Assembly (NCBI RefSeq): GCF_000247695.1
Contig: NW_004624734.1
Location: 32,937,734-33,001,733, forward strand
Reading direction: 5' to 3'
Origin: Heterocephalus glaber
Taxonomy: Eukaryota; Chordata; Mammalia; Rodentia; Bathyergidae
DNA length: 64,000 nucleotides
Of this stretch, positions 47,152-57,590 are shown in pieces (positions within the stretch are counted from its first letter, which is position 1; each line of letters begins with the position of its first letter). The notes beneath the pieces were generated by a model that searched no databases, had not been told where the DNA came from, and worked only from the letters and a program-made list of their open reading frames with translations. Made by a program: the position numbers and the translations under genes.

Positions 47152-47700
47152 AATAGGGCCTGATCAAAGTACTCTGCCCTAATGGCAGTAGGAAGTCACA
47201 GGAATGTTTAGAAAGGGAAAAAATATCATCAATATTATACTTTTTAGAAGATTATAGTGTGAAATATGGAACAATGTGGTAAAGCAATGACTGCTAGAAG
47301 GATATTGCCATAGTCCTATGAGAGATAATAACACTTTAGACTGGAATGGTGACATCCAAAGACAAAGAGATATAGGAAATTTTAGAAACTACTTGAAGAC
47401 AGAATAATCAGAACTATGCTTGATGCTGGAATTTAGGGAAATCAAAAGAAGGAGACAAGAGTATCTCCCAGATTTCTGACTTAAACCACTGAGATAAAAT
47501 CACTGGAGGCAAAGCAAGCCTTGGAGGAGAGTGGGAAAGTAATGAGATTAGGAATAAAATTTGGAATGCCTGAGAAGCCAGACTGAAGTGGGCTCCAAAA
47601 TAAGTAGGAGTGAAGAATAGCTGTAATGGTGGAGATAGAATTTGTCTGCTAAATATGTATTTAGTTAAACAAATATTTTAAGATGACAGACTCTTAATAG
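47152..47700 (+). repeat. Ancient dispersed repeat, right part
   Basis: It continues the repeat interrupted by Tigger: 'ggaatgtttagaaagggaa', 'gatattgccatagtcctatgagagat', 'tttctgacttaaaccactgag'. Joining 44385-44781 to this gives the block order of the old repeat. Confidence 0.5.
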
Positions 47701-47754
47701 GTTTAGAAGCCAGTAGAAAGGGAGGTATTCAGAATACAAGGACTTTCTTTTGAG

Positions 47755-47975
47755 TGCTTAGTATGTACCAGCCACAGTGTTCAACACTTTAAACATACTA
47801 CCTTTTTAAATCTTCACAACATTCCTATGACCTGTCTGATTCTCTTCAACTAACACATGAGGAAACTAAGGCTGTGAAATAATATACCTAAAATTTCATA
47901 GTAGCAGACTTCAAATTTGAATCTAAGTGTCTGACTGAAAAGGCAATGCTTATAATCACTAGGCTACACACCGGA
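47755..47975 (-). repeat. MIR SINE
   Basis: Antisense MIR order: 'agtatgtaccagccacagtgttcaacac', 'tcttcacaacattcctatgac', 'aacacatgaggaaactaaggct', 'aaatttgaatctaagtgtctgac'. Confidence 0.75.
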
Positions 47976-48239
47976 TTTAGAAGGGATAGAGGATTAAAGA
48001 AAATCAAGATCCCTCTAAGGTGGAAGAAGATGGGAAGCTATAAGAAAAGAAGGAAAATCTTTTCTTTCTAAACAGAAAGCATGGAAGAAAAATTCCATAT
48101 AAGCAAGTCTGCAGTTGCAGATGAAGAAGTTTTCAACCTGAGGATTTCTATTTTCTCCACTGACGTGGAAGTAATCATTTGCAAAGTATCAAGACAGAAC
48201 TGATATGTAGGATGTTTAAGAAAAGTGGAAGATAAGTGA

Positions 48240-48435
48240 TACTGTCATTCATTGAACAAATATTTCTTGAGTGCCTACTATGTGTTGGACACTATTCTAG
48301 GGACTGGATAAGAGCAATTTTAAAAAAAGTGTTTTCTTTCCCATGATCTTTTTGGTAGAGAAACAAAAAGAAAAAGTAAACAAGATAACTGTCGTACTAT
48401 AATAAGGGAATGGGATTGAGAGTGCTTAGGGAGAC

Positions 48436-48479
<44 letters not shown>

Positions 48480-49185
48480 GGTACTGGGGATCGAACTCAG
48501 GATCTTGTGAGGCAGGCACGGTGCCACTGAACTAAATCCCCAGCCCTAGGGTGACTATTTTACAAGAGGTGCTCTGGGAAAGATTTGTGTGAGATGTAGA
48601 TACAAGCTGAGACTGGAAAAAGCCTATGTAACCATGTCATTATGGAGAATGAAGGATAGCGTTACACTGGGCATAAAACTATTGCTGGGTAATGCTGAGA
48701 GACTAGATAGGTGGATGCCCATGTAGTCATAATGGCATTAATCTGCCTCACTCTAGTCCTTTAGAAATTGCAAGTCCCATTAACATTAAAGAATTAATGT
48801 ATAAACTGGAAAGATAAGGAGGTTATGGCCAGAGAAGGAAACATCTGAATTTTAGAAGAGAGGTGACAGTGGGTAGAAAAATGGCATGGAAGAAAAAGAT
48901 ATGGAAAATTGGTTTTAAAATAAAGCAAAGAAACAGGGGTACTAGAAGAAGAATTGAAAAAATAGAGGTAACAAATACGAGATGAGAATAGAGGGGAATT
49001 GGGGGAGCAATTGTCAATGATCACAGAAACAAGAAATAACTTAGTTTAGCTGGGTTACAAAAGCATCCTCAAGAAGCAGAGCATTTTTACATCAGGTGAA
49101 AAAATGAGGGTTTCGAAAAAGGCAGGGAAGACTTGAGAGTACAAAGAGCCTGTGACAGTGAAGATGTGGGAAAATGATACGTACT
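48240..49185 (+). repeat. Ancient dispersed repeat with SINE insertion
   Basis: 'cattgaacaaatatttcttgagtgcctactatg', 'aagggaatgggattgagagt', 'gctctgggaaagatttgtgtgagatgtagatacaagctgagac', then further blocks to about 49185. It is split by the SINE at 48437-48547. Same old family as at 1.0, 21.3 and 44.4 kb. Confidence 0.5.
48437..48547 (-). mobile_element. ID-like SINE with expanded (TTG)n tail
   Basis: A microsatellite of 14 TTG units (48437-48479; CAA on the SINE strand) lies where the A-tail should be, followed by GGTACTGGGGATCGAACTCA ... AAATCCCCAGCCC. The body lacks a few bases (CTTGTGAGGCAGG). AGGGAGACT before and AGGGTGACT after suggest the TSD. Confidence 0.9.
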
Positions 49186-49814
49186 CTTTCACAGTGCTGT
49201 AAGGAAAACAGCACCTCAGGGAACAGCCAGGCCTAAGTCAGTAAATAAACCTTCCTGAGAGATGCTGACCAAGGCCAAACTTTTAGACACACTTGCCATT
49301 GGCATCTGATCCTTGTGTAAAGGAACCATTTCTCAGGGGATGATATTCCCCATTTATGTTTCTCTTTTGCCTCGTTCCTCTAATATGACATTAACTTATT
49401 TGGGAAGAAATCCAAGGGACTCACTAGTCTGAAATAAACAATCCTCTAGATAATTTTTTTTAAGTGGAGAGAAAGAATAAAGCAAAGCTGCCATATTGAC
49501 ATGAGAACAGCAAAGCAGTTAATTTAGAGAGTTATTTGAACAAGTACACATGGTTTAATGACCCAGGAGGGTTTCAGTTTCCACTGTCTGGTTATTTCCC
49601 CAGGTCCTCTCATGCATCATCAAGATCTCTGTGAATCTACTTAAAAGTAAAGGGCTAATGTTCCTTTTTATTTTCTTCAACATTCCCTTCAATAAAAAGT
49701 GGTGTATGCAAATGACAAAGCAAATATTTGGCCACAAAAATCATGCTGTAAACATACATGTAAAAGTGTTATCTTTTCACTGTTGAGCAGGTATGACTTC
49801 ATTTTTGCAGTCAA
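49186..49814. other. Unassigned stretch
   Basis: I see no supported feature. Confidence 0.4.
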
Positions 49815-49985
49815 TTTTTTGTCTTTGTAGTAGTAAAATATACCTAAAATTTATCATTTTAAACATTTTCAAGTGTACAGTTCAGTGGCATTGAATAACA
49901 TTCAGTGTTGTGCAACAATCACCACTAGCCACCATCAGAACTTTTTAATCATCACTGTATCAATTACACACATGAATTTTAAAAT
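49815..49985 (+). mobile_element. Old L1 3'-end fragment
   Basis: 'tagtaaaatatacctaaaatttatcattttaaacattttcaagtgtacagttcagtggcattgaa' and 'gttgtgcaacaatcaccac' are diagnostic of old mammalian L1 3' sequence. Confidence 0.75.
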
Positions 49986-50154
49986 ATTAACAGAAAAGTT
50001 CTGAACAAGTCAGGTGTATACCAAAAATGTCAATGGAGGACAATTCAATTTAGATAGTTTATCTTCTCTACGTTTTAGTCCTCTATATTTCGTGATTTAT
50101 ATTCTAAAAGAAAGTACACTTTTAGTGTATTTTTAAACTTTAAATGATTTTTTG

Positions 50155-50246
50155 GTTTGCATTTTTTTTTTTGGTACTGGGGATTGAACTTGGGATCTTG
50201 CACTTGCAAGGCAGGCGGCGGCACCACTGAGCTAAATCCCTGGCCT
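50155..50246 (-). mobile_element. Young ID-like SINE with TSD
   Basis: GCATT12-GGTACTGGGGATTGAACTTG ... CTAAATCCCTGGCC. CTTTAAATGATTTTT is present before and after, with no mismatch visible. Confidence 0.93.
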
Positions 50247-50539
50247 TTAAATGATTTTTAAAAAGACACTCAACAGTTTCAACAATATAAAAGAAAAACA
50301 GGATTAGGGGTCATGCTCACCACCTTATTTAGATTTGGACTGGTAACTAAAATATATTCCACAAGTGATCTCAAGCTACTCAGATTTTCCATTTATTTTT
50401 AAAATGAAAAAAAAACTGACCCCAAATATCAATCACCTAATAAATATTGCTACACTTAAAAAATAAAAATGATGACTGTAATATAATAACTATTGTCTCT
50501 CATTGCCTCCTTTCCCCTTCTTTGTAGTAAGAGGAACAC

Positions 50540-50816
50540 TCAGAGACAGTATTTCCTGGTCCTCATTCTGCAATTAGTTATGTCCACATGACTACATTTT
50601 AGCCAAAAAGGAAATACCATGTGTAATTTCACAGAAGTGTCCTTAAAGGGAAGGAGCACAGTCTTGCCCTTCTCTTCTGCTGGCTGTGCTAGCAGTAATA
50701 CTGATGCAGCCATCTTGGACCATGAAGCAACATGGTAAAACCAAGGAAGCAGTACTATAGCTGTCTATTTTGTTATTATATGCACTTATCCTAATCTTAA
50801 CTGATACAGCTACCTT
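50540..50816 (+). mobile_element. MLT1-type LTR fragment
   Basis: 'agccaaaaaggaaataccatg', 'ctggctgtgctagcagtaata', 'tgatgcagccatcttggaccatgaagcaacatggtaaaacc' and 'cctaatcttaactgatac' fit an MLT1-type MaLR LTR. Confidence 0.65.
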
Positions 50817-51199
50817 CTAAATAATTTTCTTTCCCAGAATGTCTCATTTATATTTCTATATCTTGGCCAACAGTGATCATAAAAATAATACTAGTAGAAA
50901 TTGGTAAATAATAAAGATGACCAAATCCAAAGAAAATCAATTACGAACCTTCTTCCTATGTGAATTCTCTATAGAATCTGCTGTTGGCAACCATTCCAAT
51001 ATTCTAAAACTCTTTTCTCTACTAAAGCAGTATGCTGTAGGTTTTGCTCCCATCTCTTTATCCCTTCCTTCTCAGTGCCCTTGCAAGACTCTTTTACAAT
51101 CTGGAAGTCAATTTATCTTAATGGTTTTGATCAGAATTCAGGAACTTTTGTATGTGTTTAATGTTTCAAGAAACCAAAATTTCCCTGAAGCAGTCATTC
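50817..51199. other. Unassigned stretch
   Basis: A 106-codon plus frame (50917-51237) is open, but I recognise no domain and see no exon boundaries. It runs into the MIR and is probably chance. Confidence 0.4.
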
Positions 51200-51425
51200 A
51201 CTCAATTATTACTGAATGCCTAATAACTATTTATTGAATGCTTCCTATAACCAGGGACACCATATTTCTTATCTCTATGCTTCACTTCAACTCCACAAGC
51301 TAGGGATTATTATATTCATTTCAGAGATGGGTGTGAGGCCCAAATAATTACCTAGGATCTCACAGCAGATAAATGGATAAATCAAACTTTGAACCCATGT
51401 TTATTTATTATTCCAAAGTCCCCTA
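51200..51425 (-). repeat. MIR SINE
   Basis: Antisense MIR: 'tattgaatgcttcctataacc', 'tattatattcatttcagagatggg', 'aggatctcacagcagataaatgg' and 'actttgaacccatgttt'. Confidence 0.65.
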
Positions 51426-52169
51426 CTCATCATATCTCATGGTACACACCATCTCTGACTCAGTTTACAGTTTCTCAGAGAGACAATCCAGATAAACAAA
51501 AAGCTGGATTAATTCCAAGGATTAATAACATTACAGAAACAAAAAAGAATAAGTGCTAGAGGTTCCTAAGAAAGAGGGATCAATGAATGTGAGAGATCAT
51601 GGAATGCATGGGAAATTGAAGCATTTTGCCCACCCCTCATAAAATATAGAGAATTACTTTAAAAGCCAAGTCCTTGTTGAAACCTGTCCACAGCAAGTAA
51701 ATAAAGTGGTAAGAGATATTACAGCTCTGGGATAAAGGTAAAGCCTTAATAGAACTTACTTTGACATTTAAATTAGTACCTTTAAAAAGTCACCAGAAAA
51801 GCATTTTCATTCTACAAGGTGTGCTGCAGGTGATTTGTTTCATCACATCTTAATCTTTAGGGCAAAAAGAAAAAAAAAAAAGACACAAGCTTATCTCGTC
51901 TAAATTGTCTACTAAAGTTAACCAGTTATTGACTAAAAAAGAAATGGAATACAGTTAAAGCTATTTTTCAGAAATGTGTGAAATTAGATTATCTGCTTAT
52001 ATTTGAAGATAATTTGAAAAGGTCCAAGTTTCCTCACAAACTAGGATACTTTATAAGTGGTCAAATAAAATTTTAACAATGCATACATTATACAGAATGG
52101 GACTTGTAGGACCCAGAATTAGGACATGTAGGACCCAGACTCAGACTTAAGAAGATAGAAAATGATAAT
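51426..52169. other. Unassigned stretch
   Basis: Nothing recognisable. A 17-bp motif (GGACTTGTAGGACCCAGA / GGACATGTAGGACCCAGA) is repeated at about 52100-52140. Confidence 0.4.
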
Positions 52170-52299
52170 TTCCAAGACAGGCTGAGGCAAGAGGATAATA
52201 AGTTTGAAATCAACCCGGACTACATAGCTAGTTCAAGGCCAACCTGGAGTACATAGCAAGACAATGTCTCAGAGAGAGAAAGAGGCGGGGGGGGGGGGG
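52170..52299 (+). mobile_element. 5'-truncated B1-type SINE with internal duplication and G-run
   Basis: AGGCTGAGGCAAGAGGATAA, then two tandem versions of the GTTCAAGGCCAACCTGGAGTACATAG block, as in rodent B1 quasi-dimers. It ends CAAGACAATGTCTC and a 13-G run (52287-52299). Confidence 0.8.
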
Positions 52300-52529
52300 T
52301 TTAGTCAGTTCAAGATTATTATCGAATAAAATATTATTTTATTTATGAAGGAATTTATAAAGTATATCTCAGCCCTAAAAGTACTATAATAAAGATGAAA
52401 TCTTGGAGTCCCAACCATTACACTAAGCATTACATTAAGAAGAAATCACCTAATCAAAACTGTGTCTCTTTTAAATCCATCTCAATGTGATCAATAAAAG
52501 AAATATAAAAATGTATTTGCATTATTTTT

Positions 52530-52608
52530 ATTTTGGGGGAATTGCTAGGGATCAAACCCAGGGCCTTCTGCATACTAAGGTGCTGTATCACTGAGCTATA
52601 CCTCTAGT
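52530..52608 (-). mobile_element. Old ID-type SINE
   Basis: 'attgctagggatcaaacccagggccttctgc ... cactgagctatacctctag' is a diverged minus-strand ID copy. Confidence 0.7.
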
Positions 52609-52724
52609 TTTGAAATATTTATAAATGTTTAAATAAATATTATACAAGATTTTTTAAACCACAGTAAATTCTTTGATATTCATTGAGGTTAGAGAAGTTG
52701 TATTCCGGTTAATTTGATATTCTG

Positions 52725-52835
52725 AATCAATGTCCTCATCTATAAAATAGGGCATTTATAGATTAAATGAATTAATTTTTGTAAAGTACTTAAAATTAGT
52801 GCCCAGCATATAGATTAAATGCTACATAAGTGAAT
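52725..52835 (+). repeat. MIR 3' half
   Basis: 'aatgtcctcatctataaaatagggc', 'agattaaatgaattaattttt' and 'gtgcccagcatatagattaaatgc' are textbook MIR 3' landmarks. Confidence 0.8.
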
Positions 52836-52869
52836 GTAAAATAAAGTTATATAATTATGGTCAACTGTA

Positions 52870-53405
52870 TTTTTAAGAGTGGGTTCAGCCATATTTCTGG
52901 CCTTTCTTACTCTTCCAGAACTTCGCCATACCCATCAAAAAGTGGACTCTATTTTTTTCGCTTAAATTTAGGCAGATTCATAATTGGTCTGACCAATAAA
53001 GCAAGATAGAAATGATGTTCTGAAAGTCCAAGCTGTATTGTAGAGAAAAGATAGAGCTTCTGATTGAGACTTTTTGTGTGTGTGAAATGCTTGCTCTGGG
53101 GAACCCAGACACTCCACTTAAGGAAGCCCAAACTAGTCCATTAGGAGAGCTCACAGGGAGAGACCTGTGTAGACATGAACTGAGACCAACAACCAGCACA
53201 ACTGTGAGACATATGAATGGATGAGACTTCTGGTGATTTGAGCTTCTGCTCTTAAGTTTTCCAGCCTCAGACAAGTGGAACAAAGAGAGGCCATCCTTGC
53301 TCTGCTCTGTCCAAATTCCTGACCTGTAAGTCTGTGAGCATATCTGGCTGTTTTATGTGACTAAATTTTGGGGTTATTTATGACACAGCCATAGAAGCAG
53401 GAAAA
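52870..53405 (+). mobile_element. MLT1-type LTR (MaLR)
   Basis: 'attggtctgaccaataaagcaagatagaaatgatgttct', 'gcttgctctggggaacccag', 'gtgagacatatgaatgg', 'tttatgtgactaaattttggggtta' follow the MLT1 LTR layout. Solitary, and two open minus frames overlapping it are shadows. Confidence 0.75.
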
Positions 53406-53439
53406 CAGCAACTGTCACACTTAAGATTTGCATTTCAAT

Positions 53440-53586
53440 GAGTCAGGTGTGGTGGCACATGCCTATAGTCCCAGCCCTGGGGAGGATAAGGCAGGAGGAT
53501 CTCTGTGAGTTCAAGGCCAGCCTGGGTACAGAGTGAGTTCCAAGCCAGCTTGAACTACATAGCAAGACCTTGACTCAAAAAAAAAT
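53440..53586 (+). mobile_element. B1-type SINE, full-length
   Basis: GTCAGGTGTGGTGGCACATG, ATAGTCCCAGCCCTGGGGAG, two tandem GTTCAAGGCCAGCCTGG-like blocks, AGCAAGACCTTGACTC and A9. It carries the rodent B1 internal duplication. Confidence 0.88.
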
Positions 53587-53815
53587 CACATTTCAACTAA
53601 AATAAAAAATACTTTTTGTTTTATATGGCTTACAAGATTACACATAATGCAAACAGGACAAAGATAAAACAGAAGAGAAATGAATAAATCAAGGAAACAA
53701 CTGTCAGGCATTCAATATATTACAAGAATAACAATAGCTAATACATACTGTTCTCCATGTGGATCACACTACAAAAAACATGGCTTTAGGCTCCTAAAAA
53801 CCCTGTGAGAATAAA

Positions 53816-54725
53816 TATCACCACGCACTAAACTAAGATCGAAGTGGATTAAAGATAGAAGAAGTAGAAATAGCAAATAAAGATATGAAAAAATGTTCAA
53901 CATCACTGGCCATTCGAGAGATGCAGATGAAAACAATGCTGAGATTCCACCTCACCCCAGAAAGAATGGCTGCTATCAAGAAATCAGCAAATAACAAATG
54001 CTGGAGGGGGTGTGGAGAGAAAGGAACCTTTCTCCATTGTTGGTGGGAGTGCAGACTGGTGCAACCACTGTGGAAGTCAGTGTGGAGATACCTCAAAGAA
54101 CTAGGACTAGAGGTCCCATTTGACCCAGCTATTCCCCTGCTGGGTATCTTCCCAAAAGAATTAAAAGAATCATACCACAGTGATATATGTGCACCCATGT
54201 TCATAGCGGCACAGTTTGTAATAGCTAAAGCTTGGAAACAGCCCAAGTGTCCATCAACTGGAAACTGGATAAAGAAGATGGTTTTTTTTTATAAAATGGA
54301 GTACTACTCAGCCATAAAGAATGAGAAACTAGAGTCATTTATGCATATCGAGGCCATCGTCTTAAGTGAAATAAATAGGACACACATGTGTAAATACCGA
54401 ATAGAGAAACTGATAGTGTAAACAAGGGTTAAAATGATTAAAATGAATAATTGATAATTTGAAATAGGAAAAAAGGTCTAAAGACGAAGGAGTGAAGGGA
54501 GGGGAAGGGGAAAGGAAAAGAGGGAAAGGAAAAACTATGAGAAAAGAAAAAAAAATGGAAATGAAATCTATGTAAATAGGGAAGGGCAGAGGGGGTGAAG
54601 GGCGCACAGGTAATGGGGAAAAAAATAAGAACCAAGATATATCATGTACAGGTACAAACACCCAATGATAAATGTAAACGAATTGTATACCTAAAATATA
54701 CCAATAAAAGAACTAAAAAAAAAAC
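53816..54725 (+). mobile_element. L1 3' end with open ORF2 tail
   Basis: A short upstream ORF2 piece, then an uninterrupted 178-codon frame (53885-54421) covering the ORF2 C-terminus: cysteine-bearing [20 protein letters not shown], then [12 protein letters not shown] and MEYYSAIKNEKL. The purine- and G-rich 3'UTR (about 54470-54620) and an A-rich end follow. The reading frame is intact only because the element is young. It lacks the promoter, ORF1 and the endonuclease and RT domains, so it cannot move. Confidence 0.92.
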
Positions 54726-56084
54726 AACAAACATGCTTCTCTAGACTGTTAGTAGTAAATGAAAATGTAGACCCAAGCATCCATAATTTCCATTACAATA
54801 AATGTCTCTTTATTACTGACATTCACCTACTTTGAAAAGGTCTGAAATACTGTCTGAAGGAATTATCTGTGTAGGGTCTAACTTCTTCTCCAGGCATCTA
54901 AATAGCTAAATCTCCATGTTTATTTACTGAGATTCATGACAGCCTACTATGATTGAAAAGAACACTTCTAATGTTAAATCAATGCTTTGCAAGAAAATGC
55001 TTATTATTTTTGGCAAGAAATGAGAGAAACTGGGAAGAAATAGCCAGACTACCTTCAGATATGTCAACTGGAACTTTTAGGGAACAGTTCCCCCTAGTAA
55101 ATTTGTCCATACACAGCTTAATTAACCAAATTTAGAGCTGTTAACAGGTTGTGCCTCCGTATTCCCAAACATATAAATAAACTCCTTAATCTGAACAGAA
55201 ACAGGTTTAGAGTCCAGTTATTTAATCTGGAATTAGTACAGCCAGTATCTAACTATAGTTAAAACAAATGTCAAGGAGAACTGTAAGCCTAGTAGAAAAG
55301 TATTTTCTGTTTCCTCAAAGCTACAAAGATGCTGCCCAGTGACTACTTCTCCAATCATCTAAAGCCAGAGCTACATGATCTCATTTAGTAAGATACCCAG
55401 CCTAATGCCAAATCAAACACATGTGTTTTCAAATTAAGGTTCTAAATTAGGAAGAGGCTAATTACTTAAATTTAAATTGGAAGAGAAAAATTTTTGAGAG
55501 CCTATAAATTAGAAGGCCCTTAGAAACTGGAATGGGTTTGGGAATGAGGAAATGAACTCACTGCATAAAAAATTTATTCATTTTCCTCACGAATGTAAAC
55601 AAAATAAAAGTTTAAGTAAAAAAATAAAAAATTTATGTTCATACACAGTCCTCTTTAGAGACTGAGAGATCTGAATTGGCTATATAGGACATGCCATGTC
55701 AGTAAAAATGAGTTGCCTTGTGGATTAATCCATTAAAAGAGTCATCAGAGAAGTAATTAATCCAATCATAAAAATTTACAGCTAGCCAATTTGCCTCTTC
55801 CATTTTTAGAAATTCCTGGAAAATTAGAAGTGTTAAGGCATCTAGTTTTCTTTCCTTTCCCTTTATTTTTCTCTCTTTCCTTTTCTTTCTTTCCTTCTTA
55901 TTTTATATGACTCCCTATGTTTCTTTCATTTATAAGATCATTTAAAGCATTAAGTACAGACAAAAAAAGCAGCTAAAAAAAAGAGAAAAATCTATCACTC
56001 ATAATATGAGCATAACACTGAGTTTCACAAACACATTCTTTACTTTTCTACTGTCAATTTTTACTTTAGGATAATAGTAGCCAG
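54726..56084. other. Unassigned stretch
   Basis: I see no supported gene or named repeat. A CT-rich tract lies at about 55848-55905. Confidence 0.4.
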
Positions 56085-56935
56085 CTGTGTGTCTCCGTAC
56101 CTTTCCCCGAGGGATACAGGAAGCAATCTTTCTGTTTATCTACTTGGTACAACAAAGGGCCACAAAGGGCAAGGTGTGTGCTTGTGTGTCAAAGTGTCAA
56201 AATGGTACTTTCACCCACATGATGCTCTAACAGGTTTTGGTTATGTTTACCTAAGCATCACACCACTTGTGGTAGATTAACTAATAGCCAACTTGGAATG
56301 CCCAGGTGAACTGAATCAGTGTGCTTCTGAACATGGAAGACCCACTTGAAGATTGCTGCTAATGACATAAAAAGAGAACTGGAGGGAAAGATCATTTGCT
56401 GTTGATTTTCTTTGAGAAGCTTGCTCTGGCTGGTTTTCCTGATGTGAACTTGGTTTTCTCATCGTTGGAGGAGCTCAGGTCCTTGCTGTCACTGGGAATG
56501 GCTGCTGTTCTCATCCGGGGATCTCTGATCTTCACCTTGAGCATTGCTTCCTGGCTCCAGTGCAGATCCCTAAGCGTGGTGGCACAAATCCTTCACCCGA
56601 CCTACACAGGCTTTGTAGGTTCCACCACTGGCTTTTAGGCCTTCCTGGTGCAGATCCTCTATTTGGACTTCCATGAAACATAACTGTGGGCTCTAGGTCT
56701 CTGGCTGAGAGGAACTGCCTTGGGCTCTAGGCCTTTAGTTGGACTTGTGTGGGACACCGACATGGGATCCAGGCCCTCAGCTAGATTCTTTAGGTCTCTA
56801 GTGTATGGATGGATCTCCTCCACTCCTCTGCATCTGATTTCTGGTTGAATATTATAAGATAATCCTGTTAATTACGTGCCTTGTATTAAATCTATTCCTT
56901 TGCAAACTCTGACTACAAAACCACTGCAGGATTTT
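56085..56935. mobile_element. Unidentified LTR-like block
   Basis: This 850-bp block is more GC-rich than its surroundings, with a TATA-like box (CATAAAAAGAG near 56367) and an AATAAA-like 'tattaaatc' near 56885. It has no tRNA or L1 landmark. It could be a solitary LTR, a different repeat or part of a longer chimeric element with the piggyBac sequence that follows. I could not match it to a known family. Confidence 0.3.
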
Positions 56936-56989
56936 TTTTTTTAAGTTTTCTTTTGATTTTTCTGGTAGAAGTAGCCCAATTCAGTACAA

Positions 56990-57590
56990 TGGCACATGAA
57001 AAACCAGATTTGCAAGTTTTGGAGGAGACTGAAAGTGAATCATCAAACTGGTACTGCTGATAGCAACACTGCACCATGATGGAAATATTCATAGGGAAAC
57101 TTCAACAAAATGGAAGCCTGAGATGGAAACTTTTTACAACAAAACCAAAGGTGGAGTAGATGTTGTTCATGAGTTATGCAGCAACTATGATGTCACTCAA
57201 AACACAAAGCATTTGGCCAATGGTTGTGTTTTACTTGATCCTAAACATGGGTGGCATATAATTTGATAGTTTACAAAGAAAATAACAAGTGAAAATTACC
57301 ATGGAAAATTTTTCTTAGAGGACTAAGAATGGAATTCATGAGAGATCATTTACAGCAGAGGAAATACAACATGTTTCTGCCCAGGGAACTATGCAAAATT
57401 TGTGGAGCACACTGGAAAGCTGACAGGTGAATAGGCAGGTGCAGCATAACAAAAACCTACTATAACAACAGGAAAACCAAAAAGATGTCAACTGTGCCCT
57501 ACAAGAAAGGACAAGAAAACAAAACATATGTGCCCTGAGTGTAAGCAATACTTGTATATGGAACATGCAATTTTCATATACGAGGACTGC
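56990..57590 (+). pseudogene. piggyBac-type transposase fragment (C-terminal half)
   Basis: Across frames the sequence reads LLIATLHHDGNIH, KPEMETFYNKTKGGVDVVHE (third catalytic Asp at 57159-57161), LCSNYDVTQNTK, then FFLRGLRMEFMRDHLQQR. It ends with a cysteine-rich domain (57495-57590): CPTRKDKKT, then MCPECKQY and MEHAI, ending EDC. These are the conserved parts of piggyBac transposases in the correct order. The first two catalytic Asp regions are absent, and stops plus frameshifts make it nonfunctional. Confidence 0.85.

Noticed and set aside
48437..48479. (TTG)n tract as an independent microsatellite locus
   Set aside because: It occupies the tail position of an ID-like SINE with a surrounding target duplication, so it is tail-derived.
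50917..51237. 106-codon plus-strand open frame
   Set aside because: No domain, no promoter or splice context. It overlaps the start of a MIR element.
53833..54246. 137-codon minus-strand open frame
   Set aside because: Exact antisense shadow of the L1 ORF2 C-terminus on the plus strand.
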